DNA from: an uncultured Pelagibacteraceae bacterium
GTDB taxonomy: Bacteria > Pseudomonadota > Alphaproteobacteria > Pelagibacterales > Pelagibacteraceae
Assembly: GCA_902583585.1 (NCBI GenBank)
Contig: CACHWN010000002.1
Span: 1-64,000 of the forward strand
Direction: 5' to 3'
DNA: 64,000 nucleotides
The position numbers and the translations under genes were made by a program. Below are positions 1-12,408 of this stretch, one piece after another. The notes under the pieces were generated by a model. It made no database searches, was not told the origin of the DNA, and saw only the letters and a program-made list of their open reading frames with translations. Each line of letters opens with the position of its first letter. Within the stretch, counting starts at the first letter, position 1.

Positions 1-907
1 TAGCACTATTTACAGATAATTGAATATTATCTTTGCTGATTAAAAGTTTTACTCCCTCTTTTCTATCAAGAGAAACACTTGCTACTCTTTCAATAGAGTT
101 GATAAAATCTTTAGATGAAACAACAAGTGACTTCTCATTTTTAGTTGGAACAACTTTGTTATAGTCAGGAAATTTACCATCAATCACTTTTGAAACTAAC
201 TTCATATTTCCTAATTTAAACTTTATTCTATTTTCACCCACTTGCATTGATAATTCACTTTTTGTCTCCGATAGAAGCGAACACAACTGATAAACAGTTT
301 TTCTAGGTAGTATCAATGAGTTAAAATTTTGTGAGCTATCGATTTCAACACTGCTTGAAGATAATCTATGGCTATCAGTAGCTACACCAGTCAGAAAATT
401 TCTTCCTTGTGCCTCTGTCAAATGTAGAAAAACTCCATTTAAATAATGTCGAGTGTCATCATTTGAAATTGAAATTCTAGTTTTAGAAAGAAGCTTTAAA
501 AATTTTGAGTTATTAAGTGAGATTTCCTCGCTTTCAAAATTATCGTCAAAAGTTGGAAAATTATCAGTGGGTAGGCATAAAAGATTAAAATCTGAGTTTT
601 CATTTTTTAGACTCAATTTATTTTCTGATTTTAAATCAAAGCTAAGCTCAGAATTTGACGAAATCTTTCTTAAAATATCATATAAAATAGCTGCAGAAGT
701 TGTGGTACTTCCTTCATTTATAATCTTAACATCATGAATTTCATCATAAAAGATTATGTCTAAATCGGTAGCGATAATGATGAGTTTCTTGTTCTTTAAC
801 TGGATTAAAACATTCGAAAGAATTGGCAATGTATTTTTTTTTTCAACAACACCTTGAACAAAATTTAAAGATTTTAACAAAGCATCTCTTTTAACTTTGA
901 ATTGCAT
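1..907 (-). CDS. dnaN: DNA polymerase III beta subunit (sliding clamp), 3' end truncated by window edge
   Basis: Minus-strand ORF open to the window edge; start ATG at 907 gives MQFKVKRDALLKSLNFVQGVVEKKNTLPILSNVLIQLKN, typical DnaN N-terminus; adjacent to dnaA. Confidence 0.93.
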   Translation of the reverse strand, partial: MQFKVKRDALLKSLNFVQGVVEKKNTLPILSNVLIQLKNKKLIIIATDLDIIFYDEIHDVKIINEGSTTTSAAILYDILRKISSNSELSFDLKSENKLSLKNENSDFNLLCLPTDNFPTFDDNFESEEISLNNSKFLKLLSKTRISISNDDTRHYLNGVFLHLTEAQGRNFLTGVATDSHRLSSSSVEIDSSQNFNSLILPRKTVYQLCSLLSETKSELSMQVGENRIKFKLGNMKLVSKVIDGKFPDYNKVVPTKNEKSLVVSSKDFINSIERVASVSLDRKEGVKLLISKDNIQLSVNSA

Positions 908-910
908 CTA

Positions 911-2302
911 TTACTTCTCTATCAAAAGGCTTTTTATTTGGTTAATGTTTTTTTTCATTTCGTCATCTTGCTCTGATAATCGACTTATAGTCTTGACTGC
1001 ATGAATTACGGTTGTGTGATCCCGATTTGCAAATCTTCTTCCTATTTCTGGAAGTGACCTTGTTGTCATTTTTTTTGCTAAATACATTGCAATTTGCCTT
1101 GGCCTTGCTAGAGGCCGTGATCTCCTTTGTGAAAGCATTTCACTTAAAGCAATGTTAAAATAATTTGAGACAACATTTTGTATTTTATCAACTGTTATGA
1201 CTCTTATTTGGTTAAAAACGTCTTTGAGAATATTTTTACAATCGCTAATATTTAAATCTTTATTATGAACTCTGCTAAAAGCAATTACTCTATTTAGCAC
1301 GCCTATAAGTTCTCTGATACTAGTTTTACTTTCACTCGCGATATAGTTAATTACCTCATCACTCAATGAAATACTCTCTTTGAACTGACTCTGTATTTCC
1401 TCAATTTTTTTCTTTATTATTTTAACTTTCAACTCTAAATCTGGAACTTCAATATCAACAACAAGTCCACCTGCTAATCTAGATTTGATTCTATCTTGAA
1501 CTTTATCAAGTTTCATCGGTGATCTATCGGAAGATATGATGATTTGTGAACCTTTTTCCATAAGACTATTAAAGGTGTGAAAAAATTCTTCTTGAAGACT
1601 TTCCTTACCACTAATGAATTGAATATCATCAATTATAAAAATTGAAGATTTTCTAAAAAAATCTTTAAAATTTACCATGTCATTTTTCTTTATCGATTTA
1701 ATAAAATGATACATAAATCTTTCAGCAGAAATAAACATGACATTATTATCATTTTGTAATTTTAATCCTATTGCGTTTAAAAGATGAGTTTTTCCTAGGC
1801 CTACACCTCCACAGATATATAGTGGATTATACCTCGCCGTCTGTTCACACACTTTTTGTGAATAAGACAAGGCTATATCGTTACTTTTTCCTCTAATAAA
1901 AGATTCAAAATTTAGATTAGGGTTTAATCTGTTGTAATTTAAAATTGAGTCTTTAATTTCTGTGACTTTAGTTAATTCATTAATCTTTATTAATTCTTGA
2001 TTTTGCTTATTTTCTTCGATGATTTTAAACTCTATTCTGTTCAAACTTAATTTAAATTCTTTTAGTTTCTCTAAAATTTTGTCTAAATATCTTGATACTA
2101 TCCAATCTCTAAAAAACCTTGTAGGAACGCCTAAAATTAAGTAATCATTATATTCCTTAACTAGAGTCAGCTTTTCTAACCAGCTATTATAAATTTCATT
2201 ACCAAAGGTTTTACGAAAAGAATTTTGTATTTCACTCCAAACGATAGTGTTTTCCTCTTCAGACACATAAACGTTTTGTTTTTTACTATTAATTTTATCC
2301 AT
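911..2302 (-). CDS. dnaA: Chromosomal replication initiator protein DnaA
   Basis: Walker A GGVGLGKTHLLNAIG, domain IV signature RPRQIAMYLAKKMT...FANRDHTTVIHA. Confidence 0.98.
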   Translation of the reverse strand: MDKINSKKQNVYVSEEENTIVWSEIQNSFRKTFGNEIYNSWLEKLTLVKEYNDYLILGVPTRFFRDWIVSRYLDKILEKLKEFKLSLNRIEFKIIEENKQNQELIKINELTKVTEIKDSILNYNRLNPNLNFESFIRGKSNDIALSYSQKVCEQTARYNPLYICGGVGLGKTHLLNAIGLKLQNDNNVMFISAERFMYHFIKSIKKNDMVNFKDFFRKSSIFIIDDIQFISGKESLQEEFFHTFNSLMEKGSQIIISSDRSPMKLDKVQDRIKSRLAGGLVVDIEVPDLELKVKIIKKKIEEIQSQFKESISLSDEVINYIASESKTSIRELIGVLNRVIAFSRVHNKDLNISDCKNILKDVFNQIRVITVDKIQNVVSNYFNIALSEMLSQRRSRPLARPRQIAMYLAKKMTTRSLPEIGRRFANRDHTTVIHAVKTISRLSEQDDEMKKNINQIKSLLIEK

Positions 2303-2535
2303 GTAGAAAATAAGTTAGAAAGTCCTTTTAACGCTTTTTAAAAAATATTTGCAACTAGTTAGAGGTTGTAAATGAAAAAAAATTTCTATTTCGGTTGCAA
2401 TCTTATCGTCATGATAGAATTAAAAAAAAATAAATTTTTTACAACTTCAAAAAGAAACTATATTTTGATTTTTTGAATTATTTTTTTTCTAAATGTAGAA
2501 ATTTGAAACTATCAACTTAAAATTGTTTAGCTATG

Positions 2536-2787
2536 TTAAATTTTTTTTGATATTTTTGAAATTTTTCGACTAGCTGTTTTTCTATTTACTACTCCAGATT
2601 TAGCAACCTGCATTAGAATTGATTGGAATTTCGGAAAATATTTTTTTGCTTTGTCTTTTTCTTTTGATTTAAGAAGTGACTCCATTTGTTTAATTGCATT
2701 TTTATATTTACTTTTTCTTATTCTGTTAACTTGAGTTTGTTTTTTAACTCTTCTTACTCGTCTGACTGCTGACTTTGTATTTGGCAT
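2536..2787 (-). CDS. rpsT: 30S ribosomal protein S20
   Basis: MPNTKSAVRRVRRVKKQTQVNR..., S20 family; upstream of dnaA. Confidence 0.95.
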   Translation of the reverse strand: MPNTKSAVRRVRRVKKQTQVNRIRKSKYKNAIKQMESLLKSKEKDKAKKYFPKFQSILMQVAKSGVVNRKTASRKISKISKKI

Positions 2788-2830
2788 TTTTACGATTGTA
2801 TATAGGTACGAATTATTTGGGTCAACTTTA

Positions 2831-3700
2831 TTATTTTTGACATTTTTTACAAAAAAATGTCGATCGGTTAGAAATAACTGACCTAACTATACTTAAGTTG
2901 CAATCTACATTAGAACATTCCTGATTTTCTCTACCATAGACATTAAAATATTGCTGATAGATGCCTTTTTTTCCATTTTCACTAGAAAAATCTTTAATTG
3001 TGGAACCACCAAGTTTAATTGAATTTTTTAAAATTTTCTTCGAAAATTTAACAATTTTATCTATTTCAGAGCTTTTTAGTTTAGCTGCTTTGCGATCAGG
3101 TTTTATTCCAGAAAGGAATAAAATTTCATTTACATATATGTTTCCTAGACCAGAAACACATTTTTGGTCCATAAGAATATTCTTAATCGATCTTTTTCGT
3201 CCAATTATATACTTTTTCAAATATATAGAATTCCAATTTTTTTCTAAAGGCTCTGGGCCTAAGTATTTAAGATGATTTACTTTGTAAATCGATTTGAGTT
3301 TGTATATCTTCAAAAAACCAAATTTTCTCACATCGTTGTAAATTAATTTTTGTTTTTTATTAAGAAAGAAAATGATTTTATCATGCTTTCTATCTTTTTT
3401 ATAATTTAAGAAATAGTAAAAACTTGTTTTAAATTCATTTTCTTTATGATCTATAAAGAAAAATTTTCCTGTCATTCCAAGATGAACTAATATTTGTTCT
3501 GTTTTACCTATTTCAAAAATTAAAAACTTTGATCTTCTTTTGATCTTTTTGATTTTTTTTCCTCTTAATTTAAAAAAACTGGTTTTATCTACCTTATATC
3601 TTAAATTGCCGTCTTTGATTTTAACTTTTTTGATTACTGAATTTAGGATTTTCCTCTCTAAGGACCTTTTAACAACTTCAACTTCTGGTAATTCTGGCAT
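2831..3700 (-). CDS. mutM: Formamidopyrimidine-DNA glycosylase
   Basis: MPELPEVEVVKRSL N-terminus and C-terminal zinc finger CSNVDC...CKKCQK. Confidence 0.97.
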   Translation of the reverse strand: MPELPEVEVVKRSLERKILNSVIKKVKIKDGNLRYKVDKTSFFKLRGKKIKKIKRRSKFLIFEIGKTEQILVHLGMTGKFFFIDHKENEFKTSFYYFLNYKKDRKHDKIIFFLNKKQKLIYNDVRKFGFLKIYKLKSIYKVNHLKYLGPEPLEKNWNSIYLKKYIIGRKRSIKNILMDQKCVSGLGNIYVNEILFLSGIKPDRKAAKLKSSEIDKIVKFSKKILKNSIKLGGSTIKDFSSENGKKGIYQQYFNVYGRENQECSNVDCNLSIVRSVISNRSTFFCKKCQK

Positions 3701-3711
3701 ATAATTCCTAT

Positions 3712-4416
3712 ATGAAAAACACTATTCTAGATAAAAATAAATTAGTCAATTCCGTATTTTCAAAAGTTCATAAAAAATATGATTTTATGAATGATATAAT
3801 GTCTCTAGGAATTCACAGAATTTGGAAAGAAAAATTTATTGATTGGATGAATCCTCAAGCTAATACAAAACTAATTGATGTTGCATCTGGAACTGGAGAT
3901 ATAGCAAAACTTTTTTCCATTAAAACTAACAAAACAGGTCAAATTACTTGCATAGAGCCTAATGAATTAATGTTGCAGCAAGGGGAAAAAAAATTAAAAA
4001 AATATGAAAGTATTAAATGGATAAACGCTTCAGCTGAAAAAATTCCAGTTAAAGATAACTCTTTTGATTATTACTCGATTAGTTATGGAATAAGAAATGT
4101 TTCAGATATTGATGCTTCCTTAAAAGAAGCTTTTAGAGTATTAAAGCCAGGAGGTCGATTTATGTGCTTAGAATTCTCAAAAATTGATAATGAATTTTTA
4201 GACTATCTTTACAGACAATACTCAAAAACTATACCATTCATTGGTAAATTAATAGTTGGCTCAGATGAACCTTATAAATATTTAATTGAAAGTATTGAGA
4301 AGTTTTATAACCAAGAACAATTTGCTGAATTAATTGTAGATAACGGTTTTTCCAATGTAGAATATAGAAATGTTTCAAATGGAATTTCATCAATTCATTC
4401 GGGTTGGAAAATTTAA
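3712..4416 (+). CDS. ubiE: Ubiquinone biosynthesis C-methyltransferase UbiE
   Basis: KYDFMNDIMSLGIHRIWK, DVASGTGDIA, YGIRNVSD motifs. Confidence 0.97.
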   Translation: MKNTILDKNKLVNSVFSKVHKKYDFMNDIMSLGIHRIWKEKFIDWMNPQANTKLIDVASGTGDIAKLFSIKTNKTGQITCIEPNELMLQQGEKKLKKYESIKWINASAEKIPVKDNSFDYYSISYGIRNVSDIDASLKEAFRVLKPGGRFMCLEFSKIDNEFLDYLYRQYSKTIPFIGKLIVGSDEPYKYLIESIEKFYNQEQFAELIVDNGFSNVEYRNVSNGISSIHSGWKI

Positions 4417-5982
4417 ATGTTAAAAAGAGTTTTTAAACTATTTCAAATAGCTAGAAAATTTTCTACTTCTGGGGCAGTAGCCACAATAAATGAGATGCAT
4501 CAATTGCCGACAACTATAAATTTATTTTTTAATTTAATTTCGGTTGGTTCAAGTTCAAATCTACAGGATGATCAAAAATCCTCTGGTGAGAAACTTTGTA
4601 CTGCTCTTCAAGGAATGGGAACAACTTTTATAAAATTAGGTCAGTTTCTAGCTACGAGGCCAGATATCATTGGCGAGGAACTTGCAAAATCTCTTGAAAA
4701 ATTACAGGACAAAGTTCCAGCTTTTGATCTGCACGATGCAAAAAAAATAATTAAAAAAGAAATTGGAGAGAATTATTTTAAAGATATTCAGGAATTAAGT
4801 GAACCTATAGCGGCAGCATCTATAGCTCAAGTACATCTGGCTAAAATAAAGCATGAAGAACAAGAAAAACAAGTTGCTATCAAAATATTAAGACCTGATA
4901 TAGAAAAATTATTTAATGAAGAATTAGACGCTTTAATGTTGTTTGCTTATATTGTTGAAAATACTATTGCAAAAGCAAAGAGATTAAAATTAGTTGAAGT
5001 TGTACATTTGTTAAGAGAGATAACTAATATAGAAATGGATTTAAGGTTTGAGGCTGCTGCTGCAAATGAACTTTACGAAAATACCAAAAATGACCAAGGA
5101 TTTATTGTTCCAAAAATTTATTGGAATTATACAACTAAAAAAATATTGACCTTAGACAAAGTCGAAGGTGTTTCTATACGTGAAATACAAAAAATTAATG
5201 ATCTAAAAGTAGATCTTAAGAGACTAGCTGAAAACTTAATACAATTATTTTTAACACAGGCTGTAAGGGATGGCTTTTTTCATGGTGATATGCATCAAGG
5301 AAATTTATTTGTAGATCCGAAAGGAAATATAATACCAGTAGATTTTGGTATTATGGGACGCTTAAACAAAGATAATAGAAAATTTTTAGCTGAAATTTTA
5401 TATGGTTTTATTAAAAGAGATTACGTTAAGGTTGCTGAAGTCCATTTTCAGGCTGGCCTTGTGCCGAAGGGTGCTTCAAAAGAGGAATTTGCTCAAGCCT
5501 TAAGATCTGTAGGCGAGCCTATTTTTGGACAGTCTATCAAAGATATTTCAGGTGGAAATTTATTGGCTCAACTATTTGAGATCACAGAGAAGTTTAATAT
5601 GCCTACTCAGCCTCCGCTTCTGTTATTACAAAAAACAATGGTAGTGGTTGAAGGGGTTGCAAGAAGACTTTATCCCGAAACAAATATTTGGGAGGTCTCT
5701 AGACCAGTTCTAGAAAATTGGCTAAAAACTGTGAAGAGTCCAAAATCTACGATAAATACAGCAATCAATACTTCATCCGAAATTTTAAAAAGAATACCGG
5801 ATCTTCCAGAATTAATGGATAGAGCTGATTATGCTCTAAAGTTAATGGCTGATGGAAATTTGAATTTAGCTGTTGGAACAAATAAAAATTTAGAATTAGA
5901 ACAAATGAAGATTAAAAACTTTAGAAATAATATAGTTATTAGTTTTTTTGGTGTTGTAATTGTCTTTTTATTGGTATTTTAA
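4417..5982 (+). CDS. ubiB: Ubiquinone biosynthesis ABC1-type kinase-like protein UbiB
   Basis: KLGQFLATRPDIIG, PIAAASIAQVH, FFHGDMHQGN motifs; C-terminal TM segment. Confidence 0.96.
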   Translation: MLKRVFKLFQIARKFSTSGAVATINEMHQLPTTINLFFNLISVGSSSNLQDDQKSSGEKLCTALQGMGTTFIKLGQFLATRPDIIGEELAKSLEKLQDKVPAFDLHDAKKIIKKEIGENYFKDIQELSEPIAAASIAQVHLAKIKHEEQEKQVAIKILRPDIEKLFNEELDALMLFAYIVENTIAKAKRLKLVEVVHLLREITNIEMDLRFEAAAANELYENTKNDQGFIVPKIYWNYTTKKILTLDKVEGVSIREIQKINDLKVDLKRLAENLIQLFLTQAVRDGFFHGDMHQGNLFVDPKGNIIPVDFGIMGRLNKDNRKFLAEILYGFIKRDYVKVAEVHFQAGLVPKGASKEEFAQALRSVGEPIFGQSIKDISGGNLLAQLFEITEKFNMPTQPPLLLLQKTMVVVEGVARRLYPETNIWEVSRPVLENWLKTVKSPKSTINTAINTSSEILKRIPDLPELMDRADYALKLMADGNLNLAVGTNKNLELEQMKIKNFRNNIVISFFGVVIVFLLVF

Positions 5983-5988
5983 TTATAT

Positions 5989-7218
5989 ATGACTTTAAAA
6001 AATAAAAAAATCCTAATTATCATTGGTGGAGGAATTGCAGCTTATAAGTCTTTAGATTTGATAAGAATACTAAAAAAAAATAGCAATGAAGTTAAAGCTA
6101 TACTAACTAAAAGTGGTAAAGAATTTGTCACTCCTCTATCTGTTTCTACTCTAACAAAAAGTAAGACTTTTGAGAATATTTTTGACAAGGAATCTGAGGT
6201 GGAAATAGATCATATTTCATTATCTAGATGGGCCGACTTAATAATTGTATTGCCTACAACTGCAAACTTTATGACTAAATTAAGCTTAGGAAAAGCGGAA
6301 GATTTAGCAACAACAGTAATTTTAGCATCTAATAAAGATATTTTATTGGTTCCGGCTATGAATGTGAGAATGTGGATACACAAAGCAACACAACAAAATG
6401 TTAAAATTTTAAAGGATTATGGCTATCTTTTTATAGGGCCAGAAAAAGGTGAGATGGCCTGTGGAGAGTTTGGTGAGGGCAAAATGTCGAGCCCAAGACA
6501 AATTTACTCATTTATTGAAAAATATTTTAATAAAAAAAATATTATCAAAAGTAAAAATCTTAAAGCCTTAGTAACAGCTGGACCAACAAGAGAGTACTTG
6601 GATCCAGTTAGATATATTTCAAATGAATCAAGTGGTAAGCAAGGATTTGAAATAGCTGAAGCATTAAGTAGATTGGGTATAAAGACAACTCTAATTACTG
6701 GACCATCACATCTTTCAACTAAAAAGGATATTAAAACAAAAAAAATAATCACAGCAAATGAGATGTTTGAGGCAGTAAAAAAATGTTTACCAGTAGATAT
6801 TGCAATATGTACAGCTGCTGTAGCAGACTTTAAGCCAATTAAAAAAAGTAAGATCAAGATTAAAAAGGACAATATAAAATTAAAATCAATTGAATTAGAG
6901 AGAAATAGGGATATTGTTGAATTTCTTGGCAAAAACAATAGACATAGGCCAAGCTTAGTAATCGGTTTTGCTGCCGAAACCGAAAATATAAATAGAAATG
7001 CATTTTCTAAATTAAAACAAAAAAACTGTGATCTTATAGTTGTTAATGATGTTTCCAAAAAAGATAGCGGACTTAATTCAGATTATAATAGAGTTTCGAT
7101 AATTGATAATTCAGGAAAAATTAAAGTTATAAAAAAAAATAAGAAAAGTTATATAGCCAATGAAATAGCAGAAATAGTCTTAGATAAAATCTTAATTAAT
7201 GACAGAAGTTTTAATTAA
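5989..7218 (+). CDS. coaBC: Bifunctional phosphopantothenoylcysteine decarboxylase / phosphopantothenate-cysteine ligase
   Basis: GGGIAAYKSLDLIR, PAMNVRMW, TAGPTREYLDPVRYISN motifs. Confidence 0.96.
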   Translation: MTLKNKKILIIIGGGIAAYKSLDLIRILKKNSNEVKAILTKSGKEFVTPLSVSTLTKSKTFENIFDKESEVEIDHISLSRWADLIIVLPTTANFMTKLSLGKAEDLATTVILASNKDILLVPAMNVRMWIHKATQQNVKILKDYGYLFIGPEKGEMACGEFGEGKMSSPRQIYSFIEKYFNKKNIIKSKNLKALVTAGPTREYLDPVRYISNESSGKQGFEIAEALSRLGIKTTLITGPSHLSTKKDIKTKKIITANEMFEAVKKCLPVDIAICTAAVADFKPIKKSKIKIKKDNIKLKSIELERNRDIVEFLGKNNRHRPSLVIGFAAETENINRNAFSKLKQKNCDLIVVNDVSKKDSGLNSDYNRVSIIDNSGKIKVIKKNKKSYIANEIAEIVLDKILINDRSFN

Positions 7219-7639
7219 AAGACTATCAAAAAATATCGAGCTACCTAAATACGAGACAAATGGTTCATCGGGAATGGATCTTTCAGCAGATATAGAAAAA
7301 AAAATAAAAATTGAGCCAGGAAAAACATCAATAATCCCAACTGGTATATCAGTATCTATACCCAAAAATTTCGAAATACAAATTAGATCAAGATCAGGAT
7401 TGGCTGCTAAAAGTCAGATATCAGTTCTAAACTCACCCGGGACAATAGACGCCGATTTTAGAGGTGAGTTAAAAGTGATATTAATAAACCTGAGTAACAA
7501 GACTTTTGTTGTTGAGAGAGGCACTCGTATTGCTCAAATGGTATTATGCCCTATAGTTAAAGCTAAGTTTAAGGAAGTAGATAGCTTAGACAATACAGAT
7601 AGAGGTGCTGGTGGCTTTGGATCTACTGGATTGAAATAA
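7199..7639 (+). CDS. dut: dUTP diphosphatase
   Basis: GSSGMDLSA, RSRSGLAAK, PGTIDADFRGE, RGAGGFGSTG motifs; overlaps coaBC by 20 bp. Confidence 0.97.
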   Translation: MTEVLIKRLSKNIELPKYETNGSSGMDLSADIEKKIKIEPGKTSIIPTGISVSIPKNFEIQIRSRSGLAAKSQISVLNSPGTIDADFRGELKVILINLSNKTFVVERGTRIAQMVLCPIVKAKFKEVDSLDNTDRGAGGFGSTGLK

Positions 7640-7640
7640 T

Positions 7641-8384
7641 ATGCAATTAGAATTGAAAGATTTTAAAAGGTTTGAAAAACAAATTATTCTTAAAAATGTT
7701 GGAGTTGCTGGACAAAAAAAAATAATTAATGCTAAAGTATTAATAATCGGTATTGGAGGCTTGGGTTGCCCTCTTTTAACATACTTAGCAGCATCAGGGG
7801 TTGGAACGATAGGAATTGCAGATCCAGATAAAGTTGAAATAAGTAATTTAAATAGACAGACATTATTTACTTTCCTTGATATAGGTAAGTACAAAGTCGA
7901 TCAGGCTAAAACTAGTATTAATAGAATAAATAAAAAAATTAAAATTAAAACTTTTAAAAAAAGAATAACTTTAAAAAATATTAAATCGACAATTAAAAAT
8001 TTTGATATAATTTGTGATGGCACTGATAACTTTGAGACAAGATATTTGATTAATGATGAATGCAAAAAAATGAAAAAAATACTCATCTCTGCAGCAATTA
8101 GTAAATTTGACGGTCATTTATACAAGTTTAATTTTAAGAAAAAAACATCATGTTACAGATGCTTTATGCCAGACAAGCCTGTTTTAGAAAAAAATTGTGA
8201 AGCAGAAGGAATTTTCTCCCCAGTAGCTGGAATTTTGGGATCACTACAAGCTAATGAAGTTTTAAAATCAATCATAGGATTAAAGGATGGTTTAGATAAT
8301 CAGATGATGATTTTTAATTCAATTAATATAAATTTAAGAAAAGTAAAATTATCATTCAATCCTGAATGTAAAAACAAATGTTAA
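7641..8384 (+). CDS. MoeB/ThiF-family sulfur carrier adenylyltransferase
   Basis: GIGGLGCPLLTYLAASGVG, NLNRQ, CDGTDNFETRY, CYRC motifs. Confidence 0.9.
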   Translation: MQLELKDFKRFEKQIILKNVGVAGQKKIINAKVLIIGIGGLGCPLLTYLAASGVGTIGIADPDKVEISNLNRQTLFTFLDIGKYKVDQAKTSINRINKKIKIKTFKKRITLKNIKSTIKNFDIICDGTDNFETRYLINDECKKMKKILISAAISKFDGHLYKFNFKKKTSCYRCFMPDKPVLEKNCEAEGIFSPVAGILGSLQANEVLKSIIGLKDGLDNQMMIFNSININLRKVKLSFNPECKNKC

Positions 8385-8821
8385 AAATAATTTATATTGT
8401 TTTATTTTTTTGTTTTTCATTTCAGCAACTCTTTGCGAATGAATACTTTTTAACGTTGAGAAATGACAAAGTAAATCTTAGACAAGGACCGTCTTTCGAA
8501 TATCCTATCAAATTATTTTATAAAAAAAAATTTTTACCCGTTTTGATTCAAGATAAATTTGGAAATTTTAGAAAAATAAGAGATCATGAAAATAATACTG
8601 GTTGGATTCATATTTCACAATTATCAAAAAAAAAAGCAGCTATCACAATTGAAGATGATAAATTAATTTTTAATAAACCTTCTATTTATTCCAAGCCTTT
8701 TGCAATTCTTAAAAAAGGTAGGTTATGTAAGATTCATAGATGTAAAGATGATTGGTGTAAGATAAGTGTAGAGAGATATAAAGGTTGGGTAAAAAAAGAT
8801 ATTTTGTGGGGTCTATTATAA
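8378..8821 (+). CDS. Secreted SH3-domain protein
   Basis: Signal peptide, VNLRQGPSFEYPI and second SH3-like repeat with WCKISVERYKGWV. Confidence 0.8.
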   Translation: MLKIIYIVLFFCFSFQQLFANEYFLTLRNDKVNLRQGPSFEYPIKLFYKKKFLPVLIQDKFGNFRKIRDHENNTGWIHISQLSKKKAAITIEDDKLIFNKPSIYSKPFAILKKGRLCKIHRCKDDWCKISVERYKGWVKKDILWGLL

Positions 8822-8822
8822 A

Positions 8823-9065
8823 CTATTTCTTGTACTTAGCTGTCCAGACTTTATCTAGAACGAAATACCAAATTGCATTTGCTAATGGTTCTACAATTGC
8901 ATCAGTAAGAGCGACCATAAATGACACTTCTGCAATTAACATTAAAACTGTTATGGCAATAGCGAAATGACCGATTGTATATATAATTGTTCTTAATATA
9001 GAGCCTTTATTATTCTCGTATATAGTTTTTGACGCTGAAAAAATTCCGTGAGTAAATTCTGTCAT
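8823..9065 (-). CDS. DUF2061-like small membrane protein
   Basis: KTIYENNKGSILRTIIYTIGHFAIA...EPLANAIWYFVLDKVW, resembles DUF2061 by recognition; converges on the SH3 gene. Confidence 0.7.
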   Translation of the reverse strand: MTEFTHGIFSASKTIYENNKGSILRTIIYTIGHFAIAITVLMLIAEVSFMVALTDAIVEPLANAIWYFVLDKVWTAKYKK

Positions 9066-9692
9066 TTAATTAAAAGGATTTTCTAATACACAAGCTACTA
9101 AGTGTATTCTATTTTGTTCCCCTCCGTTAAAAAAATTATGGTATTTAGTATTATTAGTTATAGTCACTGACCCATCGGCCGGCATGTGTCTACAAACCTC
9201 TTCGATTACCATTCTGCATCCTTTATTTGTTATTATTGGTATATGAAGTCTAGGCTCAGGATCTCTATGCCAACTTAGTGTAGATCTAGGCTCTTTTAAT
9301 AATATTCTTACTCTTCCAAGTTTAAAGTGTTTCCTTAAAGTATTATAAACTTCCTCGAAGTAAGTTCCTTTAAATTCAGAAACTATTTCAGTGTATTTTG
9401 TTTCATCGATAGGTTTATCTCTCTCAATTTCTTTACCATTTTCATCGGGTATGGTCCAGTAAGTGCCTCTTACATTGTGACCCTCAGTAGAACTATTGTC
9501 ACCTGGTACTTGGTTTAAAGAGATGGCTCCAAAGTTTTTAATACCCAATGTGCTAAATTTCTTCTTTTTTAGTACAGTATTTAAATCAGCTCTCAATTTA
9601 TCAATATCGAATTTTAAATTTGGAACAATATAAAAATCATCTTTTATATTTTGATTTAATGACTCTAAATTTGGCGTTTTAACAATTTCCAT
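9066..9692 (-). CDS. Aspartyl/asparaginyl beta-hydroxylase-like protein (2-oxoglutarate/Fe(II) fold)
   Basis: LSWHRDPEPRLHIPI ... NRIHLVACV, HxD...H pattern. Confidence 0.7.
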   Translation of the reverse strand: MEIVKTPNLESLNQNIKDDFYIVPNLKFDIDKLRADLNTVLKKKKFSTLGIKNFGAISLNQVPGDNSSTEGHNVRGTYWTIPDENGKEIERDKPIDETKYTEIVSEFKGTYFEEVYNTLRKHFKLGRVRILLKEPRSTLSWHRDPEPRLHIPIITNKGCRMVIEEVCRHMPADGSVTITNNTKYHNFFNGGEQNRIHLVACVLENPFN

Positions 9693-9693
9693 C

Positions 9694-11890
<2,197 letters not shown>

Positions 11891-11911
11891 GTGAAAACAA
11901 GCGACAAACTG

Positions 11912-12319
11912 TCAATTTTTCAAATTTATAAATACCTCAACATTCTTAATTTTTTTACCATTAGGTGCTTTAGGAATTTTTTGTATAACTATTTCATTCG
12001 CATCAATGTCAATTAATTCTGAATTTTCACTATCATAAAAGTGATGATGGTTTGAAACATTTGTATCAAAATATGTTTTGTTTCCTCTCACTTCAACCTC
12101 ACTTAAATGTCCAGCCGTTTTAAAAGCGTGAACCGTATTGTAAATTGTAGCTAGTGCAATTTTAGAAGTTGATTTTTTTATTAAAAGTTTGTTTAAACTT
12201 TCGACTGTGAAATGAAAAGTTTTTTCTCTTTCGAATAAAAATTTAGCAATTTCAACTCTTTGTTTAGTCGGCCTTAACTTTGATGATCTTAATTTTTTTA
12301 AAATGTCTATTTTTTTCAC
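11912..12319 (-). CDS. irr: Iron response regulator, Fur superfamily (Irr)
   Basis: LRPTKQRVEIAKFLF, ATIYNTVHAFKTAGHL, KTYFDTNVSNHHHFYDSENSELIDI match Irr-type Fur proteins. Confidence 0.9.
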   Translation of the reverse strand: MKKIDILKKLRSSKLRPTKQRVEIAKFLFEREKTFHFTVESLNKLLIKKSTSKIALATIYNTVHAFKTAGHLSEVEVRGNKTYFDTNVSNHHHFYDSENSELIDIDANEIVIQKIPKAPNGKKIKNVEVFINLKN

Positions 12320-12341
12320 GTTTTATCAAGTTTTTGTCTAC

Positions 12342-12358
12342 TTTATAATCATTCTAAA
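12342..12358. promoter_or_regulatory. Putative Irr/ICE-like operator in irr-fabA divergent region
   Basis: TTTATAATCATTCTAAA; differs from 11874..11890 at one position. Confidence 0.6.
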
Positions 12359-12408
12359 TACAAATATATAGGAAACTTTTGCTAAATCAAGTAAAACAGT
12401 CCTTAATC

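Noticed and set aside
453-737. Plus-strand 94-aa ORF
   Set aside because: Antisense to dnaN coding sequence, Ser/Leu-rich composition typical of reverse-frame ORFs in AT-rich genes
2839-2861. GACATTTTTTACAAAAAAATGTC hairpin at mutM 3' end considered as a terminator
   Set aside because: Very AT-rich, no T tract on the mutM strand, and largely dictated by the CKKC zinc-finger codons
2961-3275. Plus-strand 104-aa ORF
   Set aside because: Antisense inside mutM; no recognisable domain
6504-7058. Minus-strand 184-aa ORF
   Set aside because: Long but fully antisense to coaBC, whose motifs are clear; hydrophobic low-complexity translation
7586-7894. Minus-strand 102-aa ORF
   Set aside because: Antisense to dut/MoeB-like gene; no domain signal
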